64,000 nt of DNA from assembly GCA_038093515.1 (NCBI GenBank), contig JBBPSI010000037.1, forward strand, positions 102,174 to 166,173, read 5' to 3'. Under the pieces are notes generated by a model. That model saw only the letters and a list, made by a program, of their open reading frames with translations. It did no database searches and had not been told where the DNA came from. A program made the position numbers and the translations under genes. The DNA comes from Butyriboletus loyo (Eukaryota; Basidiomycota; Agaricomycetes; Boletales; Boletaceae). This document shows, piece by piece, positions 1-10,434 of the stretch (position 1 is its first letter; the number at the start of each line of letters is the position of its first letter).

Positions 1-413
1 AGGGGTAGTTTATGCAGCAGTGAGTAGCAAGATATGTGTAATAGATAAAGTATGCTGGGTATGAGTACTCCACTCGGACTTGGTCATCCAGACGCTCCTT
101 TTCGTAACAATTCAATTTCAATAACTTTAACCAAATCCCTTTATTTACAAGTCGAGTTTCCCATAGGCTGTAGCTGGAAGTTCCGTACTACTTTCCCTCG
201 AATATTCTGATGAACATACGAGCATCCCGTACTGTTGTAAATGCGATTGGCATTCGCGTTGTTGGGCTGGACAGAGTCGGATGATGTCTCTACCGCCAGG
301 ACATCGCCACTGTCGTCATTGAAATGCCCCTGTGCGTTAAAAGTGACAGCCCGAGATAGAATCGCGGCTCCACCTCCAACATCTATCTCCAACGCCCGCC
401 CGCACGACACACC

Positions 414-1171
414 ATGCCACTTCTCGACCCACTTAGCGCAGTTACGACCGTCGTCAAAGAGGCGGGCATCATCCCCGACGTGATCCCCGACAAGACCCCT
501 TTCAAAGCCGAAGCGCTGGTCGTCGTGAAATGGCCCACTGGAAAGGAGGCTGTATTGGGAAACACGCTGACGACCATCGATACGGCCGACGAGCCCTTAG
601 TGTCGTTTACCCCTATGCAGTCGTTTGCAGCGGCGACCGACGTGGGGTATACGCTCGTCATGACTGATCCGGACGCACCGTCGAGGAGCGATCCCAAGAT
701 GGGACAGTGGCGACATTGGCTTGTGAGTCAGATGAGTATGGAAATGTATAGAGGGAACGTGTGCTGACGAGGACATGCTACTATGATCATAGGTGACGGG
801 TCTCAAGGCGCCTGCTTTGAGTGCGCTTGATGCGGGAGACTTGAGTGCGCGTGTGACGAGGCCAGCGACGACGCCTTATTACCCGCCCGCCCCACCTCGA
901 AGCACAGGACCTCACCGCTACGGTAAATATACATGCAGACATGTCGAACGAATGACCCTCGTGGCACTGACTTTTTGTTCTTTCTCACCCTCACGGGCTA
1001 GTGTTTTTGCTCTACCAAGAACCGAGCGCGGACTTTTCGATCCCGACACACGCGCATGAATACAAGAGTGGGCCAAAGGATCGGGCCAAGTGGAACGCGG
1101 CTAGTTTTGCGGAACAGTATGGACTGCAGCTGGTGGGGGTGAATTATGTCGTTGTTAGGGGAGACGAGTAG
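414..1171 (+). CDS. PEBP (phosphatidylethanolamine-binding / Raf-kinase-inhibitor-like) family protein
   Basis: Three exons (414-722, 793-922, 1002-1171) join in frame to a 202-residue protein, the usual size for a eukaryotic PEBP. Exon 1 carries the family core with a [10 protein letters not shown] stretch followed by WRHWLV. The exon 2/3 junction rebuilds [13 protein letters not shown], the second conserved PEBP block. The ATG at 414 is the first in frame and leaves a short N-terminus typical of the family. PEBPs are small soluble proteins with an anion/phospholipid-head-group pocket. Fungal members (yeast Tfs1 type) can inhibit carboxypeptidase Y or modulate Ras/kinase signalling, but the partner here cannot be read from sequence. 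A degenerate copy of exon 2 and its following intron lies near 8.1 kb. The family call is secure and the function is inferred. Confidence 0.93.
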
Positions 1172-1813
1172 GCGTGAAAATGGCATGTACGTGAACGTTT
1201 TGTTCTTTGGCTAGTCGTCATTTTTTGTGTACTGCCATGCGTTCTGTCGATGGAAGAGAATCGAGTGAGCATTTGGAACTGTCCGTAGGAGGATCGATGG
1301 ATGCATGTGAAGGCTCGTCGACGTAGATATAACCTCTGCTTTTCGGCCTCAGTGCTGTGATTATTTAAATTATTGGTCGTGTAAATTTGACAAGAAGCCC
1401 GCAGATGGTTTCGAGGCTTGGGTGTGTCTTACCGAGTCGTCTGAGGCGGGGCGTGCTCCTGCGCATACCGATGCCGAGCCAGCGGATGCTGATAGCGAGC
1501 GAGCGGCGCGGTCGAGGAAGTAGTGCAGTACTCGCAACATATTAGTGGGCTCTCTGTCGATTGCTTCAATAGATCGAGCACCCGACAGGATGTCAAATTT
1601 AGGAAGGTTGAACCGTCAGGAGAATCCACACAGCAACCTGGCCAAGCACAGTGACATGTAAAAGTTCAACAAGTCCAAAAAACAAAAAGCCCTCGATTGT
1701 CGTATCAATGTGTAAGTGGCAACGAGACGGCGATAGCGCTGCATGGATACCAAAGGTATTGGCAAGATATGGATACTTCCTACTTACAGCCATCCAGGCA
1801 CAAACCGCGGCAT
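1172..1813. other. Intergenic stretch with no recognised feature
   Basis: Only short reading frames with no family resemblance are present. The last bases run up to the inverted repeat that starts near 1814. Confidence 0.6.
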
Positions 1814-2040
1814 GAAGGGCAGGAGCGGACAATATTTTTAGCGCTAGAAATTGTTAACTTGGCGCTAAGAGCTGTTGGTATGCGTTACGGATGTAAAACG
1901 GTGTTAGAAATGTGAAGCTTGTGTTGGAAATTCAAAAATCGCATCAGGAATTTGAAACTTGTGTTAGGAATGTTAATGTTAGCGAAGGGATCCGAAGCTC
2001 ACATTAAGAGTATGAGGGTGGTGTTAGGATCGGAAGGTAA
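1814..2040 (+). repeat. Left inverted terminal repeat with subterminal short repeats
   Basis: The first 55-60 bases match the reverse complement of the right end closely, including the GAGCGGACAATA and TAGCGCTA blocks and a second GGCGCTA block. The remainder is a run of loosely spaced GTGTTAGGA/GTGTTAGAA units. Confidence 0.75.
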
Positions 2041-2213
2041 CGCTACCATACAAGGGCGTTGTCTCCCTCGTGTCAAAACAGAGTGCGTGGATAGTAGGAT
2101 CACGGATTTCAGACAGGAATGAGGGAACTAGAGGGTCAGAAATATAATTTGTATCGATCTCAAGTTTCCAGAAACGTCATTAATTGTTGGTGGGTTGGTA
2201 GCGCGGGAAAGTC

Positions 2214-3080
2214 GTGTCAACTTTTTCATCGAGTCCTTCCCCGACGACATCCTCCTATCTTAGCCGCACCACGACTTTGGAGAACGCCTGGAATATCCTC
2301 GACTGCGTCAACACCCAGCTGATCTACAACCAGACCTACGCGCACCGTCTTCCTCCCAGTCTCATCGAACAAGTTTGTGGCTTTGCTAACTTCCAATGGG
2401 AATGCTGTCTTTTCCCCCAAGGAGACCGGTGGTATTGGTAACTGTATGTCGGTCACAGCTGGATGTTATCTTGGAAGTTGGGATTGACCATTGCTAGCAT
2501 TTAGTTGCTGGTCGCACTATCCTCCACCCGATCTTCCGCTCGCTTTCAATGGTGACCCTCAGCTCCTGTTGATCGAGACCTCCTACCACCCCTTCATTTC
2601 CCTCTTCCACATGCTCGAGATGGCCAAGATGAATCCTGAAATTGCTGGTATTCGTAAGTCCACATGTATACATACGATTCAAAACGAATACTGAGATGAA
2701 ACGTTCATCCAGTCGACTTCGTTTCTGCCCCTGCCTCGAGCTCCGCCGCGGACTCATTCCTGATGACCGTGACTTCTTGATGTTCACGTTCAAGAACGGC
2801 ACTAATGACAACTTCCAAACCTACCATGCTTTCGGCCACAAGGCGGACATCCTTCTCACCGAGTTCATTTATCGTATTGAGGTGGGTTCATTCGTCACTA
2901 CACATTGACATCACATCGCTCCACAGAACTACACCATCATCTCCCAGAAGCAATGGGCTACTACCTGCAGTGTTAGCTACCACGACCCATACCCCAGCAT
3001 CAGCTCCTAAAATGCTTGTCGACCGTTTTCACTGCTTGCGCTACCATCCTCTTCGTCGGCCCTCGCCAAGTACATCAAGC
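2214..3080 (+). pseudogene. Unrecognised intron-containing gene relic inside the inverted-repeat element
   Basis: Three coding-like blocks are visible. The first (about 2258-2438) ends CLFPQGDRWYW. It can splice (GT near 2440, acceptor at TTTAG near 2507) in frame into a second block (2508-2655) containing FNGDPQLLLIETSYHPF and ending IAGI. After another intron the frame continues as DFVSAPASSSAADSF but soon meets a stop. The next coherent peptide (about 2766-2879, with FKNGTNDNFQTYHAFGHK) lies in a different frame, so a frameshift is implied. The last block (2944-3080) resembles 60235-60385. I do not recognise the family. Retained splice signals suggest a host gene captured as genomic DNA, then broken. 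Confidence 0.5.
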
Positions 3081-3639
3081 GTTCGCTCCCGCTCTCCTCC
3101 GCCCGCTCACATCCCACATGTCTCTCTCATCCCCTCCCGTCCTGTATGACATCCCCTTTTTATACTGCCCCCGTGACCAACCATAATCCCGATTTCCCGC
3201 CACCCCTGCCTTGGTCTTCTCGCCCACTTATAACCAGTCCTCCCAGCCCTGCTTTCCTCCCTCATGCTGTCATGTCATGCCTACACACATCAGTCCTCGA
3301 CGATGGCCCTCCCCCGATGCTCACCTACGACAGTGCTTCCTCCTCATCCAGCTCGTCCTCCTCTCTACTGTTGCCTCTGCCTCTGCCTCCACCCCTACTG
3401 CCCCCGTACCCCAATCTAGATTATAAATTCCATGCGCGCTCACCCCCCGCTCGGTACGGGTGACCCCACTGCTAATCCTTAGTGTACATATATCACAGCC
3501 ATGTATTTTGTGTGCAAATTCATATTTTTTGAAATCATTGCGAGTATTCTGGCTCGTGATCTGGTAGATGAACTGGTACCAGTACTGCCAGAAGGGCTGG
3601 CTCTAGGCTGAATAGTCCCAACCAGATAGTTTGTACTTG

Positions 3640-3856
3640 GTAACGCATGTTACAAAATTCTAACACAAGTCACAATTAGATCTAATGCAAACTTTGTATT
3701 TCTAACACCATCAGAATCCTAACAACTAACCTCGTGATCCTAACGCTAGCTGTATAATCCTAACACCATCTCCAGAATCCTAACGCAAATGACAAAATTA
3801 TAGCGCCAAGCCAGCAAATTATAGCGCTAAAAAATATTGTCCGCTCTTGCCCCTCA
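3640..3856 (-). repeat. Right inverted terminal repeat with subterminal short repeats
   Basis: On the plus strand this reads as repeated ATCCTAACGC/ATCCTAACAC units ending in TAGCGCTAAAAAATATTGTC, then CGCTCTTGCCCCT. It is the inverted counterpart of 1814-2040. It ends about 80 bases before the start codon of the next gene, so the element's edge lies in that gene's promoter region. Confidence 0.75.
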
Positions 3857-3937
3857 TACCACTGACACCTTGATCTCCCTCGTTTCCTTTCTCAAGTTCA
3901 CACAAGGACTCGCTCTATCAACTCGCTAGCTATTCTA

Positions 3938-4926
3938 ATGGCTACTCCTCGTCAGCCTATCAGTTTATCGATAGACTACGCTGCGTGAGTCCTTGCGTAT
4001 GCACCTGACTGTCTGGAATGAACATGAAACAGTCAACTTAAAATACTCCGCAAGATCGAGCGTCTCGGAGGATCTGTCGGATATGCTGCGAACCCGGATG
4101 CATTCCGTGACTTTGTTCCGGTGAGTGAACCGAGGTTCTAATAGATACGTCCATTGATTGTTTGGGTGTATGATGGATGTTCAGGCCCTCGATCCATTCG
4201 ATTCCGAGTATTTTCACGTCCTCTCTTCATTGTATCCTTCATGACCATGACCATTGTATCTATTATAGCCTCTGGATTAAATCCATCAACGAACTGGCAG
4301 AAAATGCAACGGAACCAGACACGCAAGCGTTGAAAGCCAAGTTACAGGCTGAGCTCGATTTGCATCACTTCGTACGTACTGCTGTCGTACATATATGTCC
4401 TGTGTCGACCCTATGTAATCATAGGACCCAAAGCTAGCACAAAAACAACGGTAAGATATGTGTGACATGTTTGTGGTCTCCATCCAACGTAGCTTCGCAT
4501 GCAAGTATCTCCAATACCATCAAGGGGATAGAGTCCCTTGGCGGATCTGCTGGTTTCCAGAAGTTCACGGTGAACCCCCCTCGGGCTGTGTCATCTCATT
4601 ATGATGACCAGGCAGCTACTCCTGATGACTGGCCTTACTGCTATGCCAAGGGCTTTGTCCGGAGCACTCTGGTCATCACGGAACTTGACCTTTTCGCTAA
4701 CCAGAACTCCGGCTCGGGCCGCGCGTGGGGACCTGCCCTTGGCGTCGGCAATTTGCAGGGCGCCCTGTTTTATTCAAGCTTCGATGCTGACAGCTTCGTA
4801 TTCGAAAGTGCCTCTGCTGGTGCCACGGCTTCGATGAGAATGAACGGTGTCATCACTTCCTCCTTTGTGGGGGTGTTAATCGGGGTCAGTGAAGGCTTTA
4901 CGTTTGAAGGCAGTTGGAGTTGGTGA
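3938..4926 (+). CDS. Glycine-rich beta-type protein of unknown function, weakly Vap-like C-terminus
   Basis: Six exons (3938-3984, 4033-4120, 4185-4231, 4269-4371, 4425-4450, 4506-4926) close into a 243-residue frame. The N-terminal half is charged and helical. It contains two related segments, KIERLGGSVGYAANP and GIESLGGSAGFQKFTVNP, which look like an internal duplication. The C-terminal half (about residues 130-243) alternates small and hydrophobic residues and ends in a Gly-rich tail, GFTFEGSWSW. That pattern recalls the eight-stranded barrel of the bacterial virulence-associated (Vap, R_equi_Vir) family, which also ends in a G-S-W type tail, but this is only a pattern impression. No signal peptide is visible. 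The start lies 82 bases from the end of the inverted-repeat element. Gene structure is well supported; function is not assigned. Confidence 0.75.
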
Positions 4927-5243
4927 ACGGGATGGCATGAAACAAGTACCTAGTTGAAGATCGTCAAGAAGAGCTTGCTCTCCTGCAGTGAGTCGTCATC
5001 TGTGAGGAGTATGCACAACAGAGATTCTGGGGCTGAGATACATCGTGACCATGCATAGATACCACGATCTTCACTGATTCAGGCAGTTTTACCTGAGGGA
5101 AGAGTATCGAACCTATGCTTGTCCGTGGCTTCGAGATTCAAAACAGTTGTCCAAAAGAATGTAAATAGCCCCTTTCTGTACGAGTCACATGATGCAGTAT
5201 CTTTTCTTTGCCTTACTTTTACTCTTGCACCAAAAACGCTACA

Positions 5244-6302
5244 ATGGCACGCAAAGCACGAAAAATACAAGATTCATCAAGCGATGACGACGCCCCTGAA
5301 GTCGTTTCCCACTCGGCGTCCAAAGCAGACGCGAAACGCAGTCAGAAAGCCCTACACGACTTTGAGGCGGAGGAAAAGACACGCAGAAAGGCGCGTAATC
5401 AGGAGAGAGATCAAAAGTTGAAAGAAAGGGCGCGTGTGACCAGGGATGGAAAGCCGAAGGGGGTCAGATTCGTGGATCAGAAGTTAGGGGGAGAAGACGA
5501 AGGGGGCAGTCGCGAGGACGAAGGTGAGGACGATGACGATGTAGAAGTGAGGATGTTGAGAGCTATGAGGGATGCGGCAGACGAAGCGGAGAGTGACGAA
5601 GGAGAGGATGATGATGACTTAGGCGATGGTTTGGCACCGGGTTTGGACTTGTCCTTTGCGCAAGACGACGACGACGACGACGACGACGAAATGTCATCGG
5701 GGGAAAGCGACCCAGTAGACTCGGAGGCTTTAACGGATGACGAGGAAATGGATGAAGACGAGGAAGACGAGGAGAGTTCACCACTCCGAGCGAATACCCA
5801 CAAACCTAGCAGGAAAGCCAATTATCTTGCGGACGACGTATTCGCGGCTGCTTTTGCCTCCCAAAATTCCCAACCGCCCCCCAAGAAAAATGTAGAATCG
5901 ACTCAGCAGAAAACGGCCAGGAAACGACGACGAAAATCCCTTGCGCGTCCAAAGGACCTAGTGATTGGGTGGGTCATGCCTTCTCAGGCCAGTTCGTGAG
6001 GCACTCACTCCAGATTCAGTGGTCGTACCATCCGCACGTTACCCCGACCATCGGATCCGCGATCACAAGCTACGGCACGAAGTGTCCCGTCTGCACGCGC
6101 TCGCAGATTCGTGGACCAAAGCCTGGCTATGAAAGGCAGGCAAGCACTTCTCAATGCCAAGAAAAAAGGTTGGGAAAGACGGCCAGGTAAATCAACCTTT
6201 CCATTCTATTCATGCCGCCTGCTGATACAATACTCTCTAGTAAATGTCGGGGTGATGAGATACCAAGGGGCACCACACGGATTTACTCGGACCACGCGGT
6301 GA
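5244..6302 (+). CDS. Nucleolar-type acidic/basic protein (possible U3 snoRNA-associated factor)
   Basis: Exons 5244-5968, 6014-6186 and 6241-6302 give 319 residues. The ATG at 5244 (MARKARKIQDSSSDDD) is preferred over upstream in-frame codons because it starts the charged low-complexity region. The middle (about residues 85-185) is almost entirely Asp/Glu/Ser, including an eight-Asp run, followed by a basic KRRRKS patch. The C-terminus is ordered: GRTIRTLPRP, then ARRFVDQSLAMKG, then KKKGWERRP, ending APHGFTRTTR. Alternating acidic stretches, a basic patch and a compact C-terminal motif are typical of ribosome-biogenesis proteins. The ending is compatible with the Utp16/Bud21 (U3_snoRNA_assoc) group, but I cannot confirm that. 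It is convergent with the next gene, with 115 bases between them. Confidence 0.85.
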
Positions 6303-6417
6303 AGAGAACGGCTACTACATCCTCTGTCCGTCGGTTGGCTCAGCTACGTCCCTCAATACCGAGAGGGATGCCTCGAATCCGCCCACGTAGATATAGTTTC
6401 ACGGCAACGCCCCACTC

Positions 6418-7209
6418 TCAGGCCGACTTCTGGTTCTTCAGGACTGCTCTACCGTAGTAATACCTTTGTCGTCCGATACCAGCAAACCAAGCCAGCCTGA
6501 CGGATATGTCAAACTGTGGACACTTTCGAGAGACAGAATGCTCACCTCATGCCGAGAAGAAAGACAACAAAAGTGATGTTTCCGTGGGTCATCGAGTTCC
6601 ACGACGCAAATGAATACCGAAAGCCTTCTGGGAGAGAAACCCACGAAGCTATGATACTGTATCCTCATCAAAAAAAAGTGTGATACGCGCCATACGCAAT
6701 CGACTCACTGCGTGACCTGGCAATGTCGTGGTCAGCCCGAATAAAAGCCCCGCACGGAATGTGTGATACTCACATCCGCCAAGGCTAGCGCAGTCATGCT
6801 CGCGCCCAGGATACGTTCCTGAGCCTCAGGATTGTTAGGCAGCGTGTCCCGGATCGCTCGAAATACAAGTGAGGATATTAATCCCAGCAACAAGTAGCCT
6901 ATAGACGTTGAACCGAATAATAAGTACGTCTGCTTGGGTGGCAGATGACTGTCATACAATTGCCAAGCTGCCATATTGCCATCGTCGTTCTCGCGTCCAG
7001 TGTCCCGGATGGAGTGCCTGCTGGGATGAGCTGGGCATGGAACCATTCTGGTCCGGGGAAGAACCATGCCAGAAAGGCAGGGGAGATCGTTGTCACTGTC
7101 GTGACACATTAGTTGCGGGCATGCTTGTAGACCGAGAACACTGACGGGGTTCAAAGTAGAGAAATAAGGCCTGATAGAAACCTGGCAATGCAGGGAAATC
7201 GTGAGGCAT
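6418..7209 (-). CDS. DUF7704-type small fungal membrane protein
   Basis: Reading down from 7209, exons give MPHDFPALPGFYQALFLYFEP, then TTISPAFLAWFFPGPEW, then DARTTMAIWQLGN, then TYLLFGSTS followed by SSLVFRAIRDTLPNN. The chain continues with LADVTHIIASWV, WNSMTHGNITFVVFLLGMR and LAWFAGIGR. The order and motifs (FYQALFLYFEP, LADVTHI, THGNITFVV, LAWFAGIG) match the DUF7704 family of four-helix fungal membrane proteins, whose function is unknown. Four of the five exon joins have normal GT-AG signals. The join after QLGN is odd: the only GT-AG intron would be 25-28 nt and leaves the frame off by one, so a sequence error or a real frameshift sits near 6935-6965. The family call is strong; intactness is uncertain. 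Confidence 0.82.
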
Positions 7210-7589
7210 GTTTCAAGCTGGGAGGATGCACTTATATGTCGGAAAACAAACGGGTGGTGCCGTTTGTCGCGTTTGTTAGATTCTCTCGGAGAATCCCGGG
7301 GTTCACTCACCGTAGTTACACAGTTGCTGAGAACGAATCCAAGACTACAGAGTAGTCTTGAAGCTTGAAGCTTGGTTCTTGAACTACGCTATCTCTGCTC
7401 AGACTGAAACATCGGTCCAACCTAGCGCAGGCAAACAGGTGGGTGTATGGATCATCCATGTAGGGAAGAACGCGTCAAATCTAGAAATGAAGATTTGAAC
7501 ACCGAACCTCGCATTGTGCAAAGCTCACAAGCCCGTGCCCCGTACTGTTCCATCACGGAATGCAAGACAGTCGCCTTGATAATACTTCC

Positions 7590-7735
7590 AACTCGTTGGT
7601 GCTCGATCTTCCTGTCCAGCAAACCCAGCCCGCAGTCACTGGCGACACGAGGAAGCAGCAACAATCTTGACCTCCGCTTCGCGAGAACCAAGGCTCAAAC
7701 GACAGATACGCCGAAACACCATTCAGGTGTTTCAA
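7590..7735 (+). pseudogene. Partial duplicate of the 5' end of the downstream CofD-like gene
   Basis: This stretch (GTGCTCGATCTTCCTGTCC, then GTCACTGGCGACACGAGGAAGC, then ACGACAGATACGCCG) matches 8490-8610 in the same orientation. The encoded peptides are SLATRGSSNNLDLRF...AQTTDT here and PLATQGSINNSDLRP...AQTTDT there. It lacks the GGSGG nucleotide-binding segment and everything after it. It lies about 890 bases upstream of its source, so it is a diverged direct partial duplicate. Confidence 0.7.
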
Positions 7736-8069
7736 ACGAGACAGTGATAGTTGGCATGGTTCAAACGCGGTGACAAATAAGTTACAGTCACAAATATGCC
7801 GAATTCGCGAGCATAACTATGGACTTGGAGTTTTCTTTTCTTTTGCCATGTAAGTCCAAGGCACTGAATTCCTTTGGGCTTGACGATTTCGAGGAAAGAC
7901 TTCGTATTTGCAATATGGCGGTGAACGGGATAGCATCCAATAGATGTACAGAGGGAGGTTGGATGCATCGAATCTGTTGAGCCGCAGCTGCTCTCCAGAG
8001 TGTCACACTGGGGGGTACGGTGGAGAGTTAACCCTCGAAGGCTGAGATACATCGTACATGGATGCCACG

Positions 8070-8200
8070 TCACTAGTGCGTTCGATACGGAGGACTTGTG
8101 ACGAAGCCGCGCACGACGCCGTATTACCCACCCCGCTTTGAACTTGAAAGGGACCCCATCGTTATCGTAATATCCGCTAAGACGTGTTGACGATGATCCC
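8070..8200 (+). pseudogene. Degenerate PEBP exon 2 plus intron fragment
   Basis: AGTGCGTTCGATACGGAGGA, then GTGACGAAGCCGCGCACGAC, then GCCGTATTACCCACC aligns with the PEBP gene at 826-895. After a gap the alignment continues through the exon end into the following intron (relic TCGTAATATCCGCTAAGACG, intact gene CGGTAAATATACATGCAGAC). About ten bases are missing and stops are present. Because intron sequence is conserved, the copy arose at the DNA level and not from an mRNA. Confidence 0.65.
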
Positions 8201-8397
8201 GTCGTGTCGCTGGACGCGTTCAGCTCTCCTTGATGCATGTGTTCTGCATCTCCATGGACTCTTCCATTCCAGCTGTTCCAAAAAATCCATGATGTCCGAG
8301 TGTAAGTGTGGAACGTGGCAAGTTTTGTTGAAAAGCATGGTGTCGGGGCGATTTCCGGAAGAACAGAACAGAACAAGATCGGATCCGGATTCCGGAG

Positions 8398-10434
8398 ATG
8401 CACAACTTGACCGAAGCAAACAAGCTCATGGACCACGCGCTACTCAATCCCGGAAGGCAAGGTAGTCAGCTTGGTGATAGCCCTGGCTCGTCGGTGTTCG
8501 ATCTTCCTGTCCGCCCCGCCAACCTCAGTCCGCAGCCTCTGGCGACTCAAGGAAGCATCAACAACTCTGACCTTCGCCCAAGAACAAGCGCCCAAACTAC
8601 AGATACATTTCCCAAGATCATGGTGATATCGGGTGGTTCTGGCGGAAATGCCATCTGCTCCGCGTTCAACAACGCGTGTTTTGTACTTCCCGTTTCGGAT
8701 GACGGGGGTTCGTCTAGCGAGATCATTCGTGTTCTTGGAGGACCATCTATAGGTACGCGACCTTCGTGTTTCCTCCGAATTATTATCCTCGGGGTTACTG
8801 ACTCGAAGCGTGTGCAAGGTGACATTCGCTCCAGACTTGTCCGTATGATACCTCCAGCACCCCCGAATTCTCCCCTCGGTGCCGTACGCACGCTTCTTTC
8901 ATATAGACTACCCGCGAACGTCTCTGAACGCGAAGCTCGTGAAGAATGGAGAGATATAATCGAAGGACACAGTCCTCTCTGGTCGGGGATTCCCAACGAC
9001 CGCAAAGAAACTATCCGAGGTTTGCTACAACTGCTTCGCGTGAATGTATTGACTTTCGGGGACTTGTAGGGTTTCTCGTCTACTTTGAGAACGAGGTGCT
9101 CAAATGCGCTCATAAGAACTTCTCCTTTTTGAATGGAAGGTAATACTGATCAAGTCCAGAGAAGCACTTGCCTAAAGGTCTATTTCTTAGCATCGGAAAT
9201 TATTTCATTTCTGGTGCTCAAACCTTCTTTCGGTCCTTTCCATCAGCTATATTCTTGTTCGCATCTATCACCAACAGTCAGGTATGTCCCACCTTGGGAA
9301 TGTGGCTCTACCACCGATTGACAGGCCACGTGAAGGCAAATATACTGCCGGTGATAGTTACCAACCACACGGTGACTATTGCTGCGGAGCTAGTGAGTCT
9401 TGTACTTAAAGCGGGATAGTACAGTCAGGGAAGCGCTTCCCGATAGGAAAATGGCACCAGGCTCGTTGGACAGTGCGAGATATCCCATCCTGTGAATCCC
9501 TCGTCATCAGTTGAGGAAGCCAGTCCCAAGATGGATGCATTTTCCCCCGTGGATGGCATGGGTGAAAGCATTCCCCATCGATCTAATGTTATGTACAGCC
9601 AAATGGATAAAGACCGCTGTTATGAGCCACTGCAAGCCAAGATACACAGTGAGTATATCGCTGGCTAGATCTTGTGAATTTGGATAGACCCATAATAGGG
9701 TTGTATTATATCAATGCGTATGGCCATGAGATACATCCCACGCCGAACCCTGAGTTCATCAAGACAATTGCGACCTCCGAGGCTCTGGTGTATTCCTGTG
9801 GCTCTCTCTGGACAAGGTAAGTTCGGAGATCGATTGATGGTTCTCGATGACACAGGCGCAAACAGTATCATTCCTTGCTTAGCCCTTCGTGGAGTAGCGA
9901 CTGTGATTGCACGGTCTAGCCTTTTACGGGCTAAGATCCTTCTATGTGAGCGATGCCACACCTTCGGGATCTATCTCGGTTTTTCCCTGATACCAGTCAG
10001 TAAATGGAAAGAACGACAGGGAAACAGACGGTTACACCGCCGTTGACTATGTCAAGTAAGTACTGTTACTACTCGGTCTAAGCGTGCCGCCCCTCATTCT
10101 CACGCTTCCCCAGTGCCATTGTGGGGGTACTTAACTCCGATTACCAGAAGCCATCCTACGGCCTCGGGAATGCAAACACAGTTTACCCGATCTCGGCGTT
10201 CATTACGCATCTTGTCTGGCTCGAGGGAACACTCATCGAGGTGGACGTGATGGCATTGACAGTGAGTTCCGATTCCATCATTCGCCGTGGTTTCTCTGAC
10301 GTTTGTCCGTCCTACAGGAGTTAGGCGTCAAACCTATCATGGTCAGGGGTGACGTCCAAGGTAACGCGGATCAGGGTCCACGGTATGATGCGGGCGTGGT
10401 TAGACACGTGCTTGCACGGATCCTAGTGCAATAA
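8398..10434 (+). CDS. CofD/UPF0052 (YvcK-like) family protein
   Basis: Nine or ten exons rebuild a chain of roughly 500 residues. The nucleotide-binding start IMVISGGSGGNAICSAF is followed by VSDDGGSSSEIIRVLGG, the hallmark of the CofD superfamily. Later come DIRSRLVRM, NYFISGAQTFFRSFPSAI, LPVIVTNHTVTIAAEL, ENGTRLVGQCEISHPV and IIPCLALRGVATVI. The C-terminal part has SYGLGNANTVYPISAFITH and GVKPIMVRGDVQGN, ending RHVLARILVQ at 10432-10434. Bacterial relatives control cell-wall/carbon metabolism or make F420; the fungal orthologue (yeast YNL011C type) has no settled role. The ATG at 8398 adds about 74 Pro/Ser/Thr-rich residues before the domain, and an in-frame ATG at 8620 would start directly at it. 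Part of that N-terminal extension is duplicated upstream at 7.6 kb. Confidence 0.9.

Larger units (their letters stand above)
1814..3856. mobile_element. Terminal-inverted-repeat element (about 2.0 kb) carrying a decayed gene
   Basis: The outer ends are inverted copies of each other. The left end, from about 1814, reads AAGGGCAGGAGCGGACAATA, then TTTTTAGCGCTA. The reverse complement of the right end, ending near 3856, reads AGGGGCAAGAGCGGACAATA, then TTTTTTAGCGCTA. Inside each end is an array of short degenerate repeats built on a GTGTTAGGAT-like core (left 1895-2040, right 3650-3790, again inverted). No transposase motif was recognised, so the element looks non-autonomous. Flanking target-site duplications are not clear: CAT occurs near both ends but is not decisive. 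The interior contains an intron-bearing gene relic. Assignment to a DNA-transposon superfamily is not possible by eye. Confidence 0.7.

Noticed and set aside
141..410. 89-codon minus-strand frame upstream of the PEBP gene
   Set aside because: It starts four bases from the PEBP start codon in the opposite direction, has no recognised motif and no splice partners. It is probably chance in a promoter.
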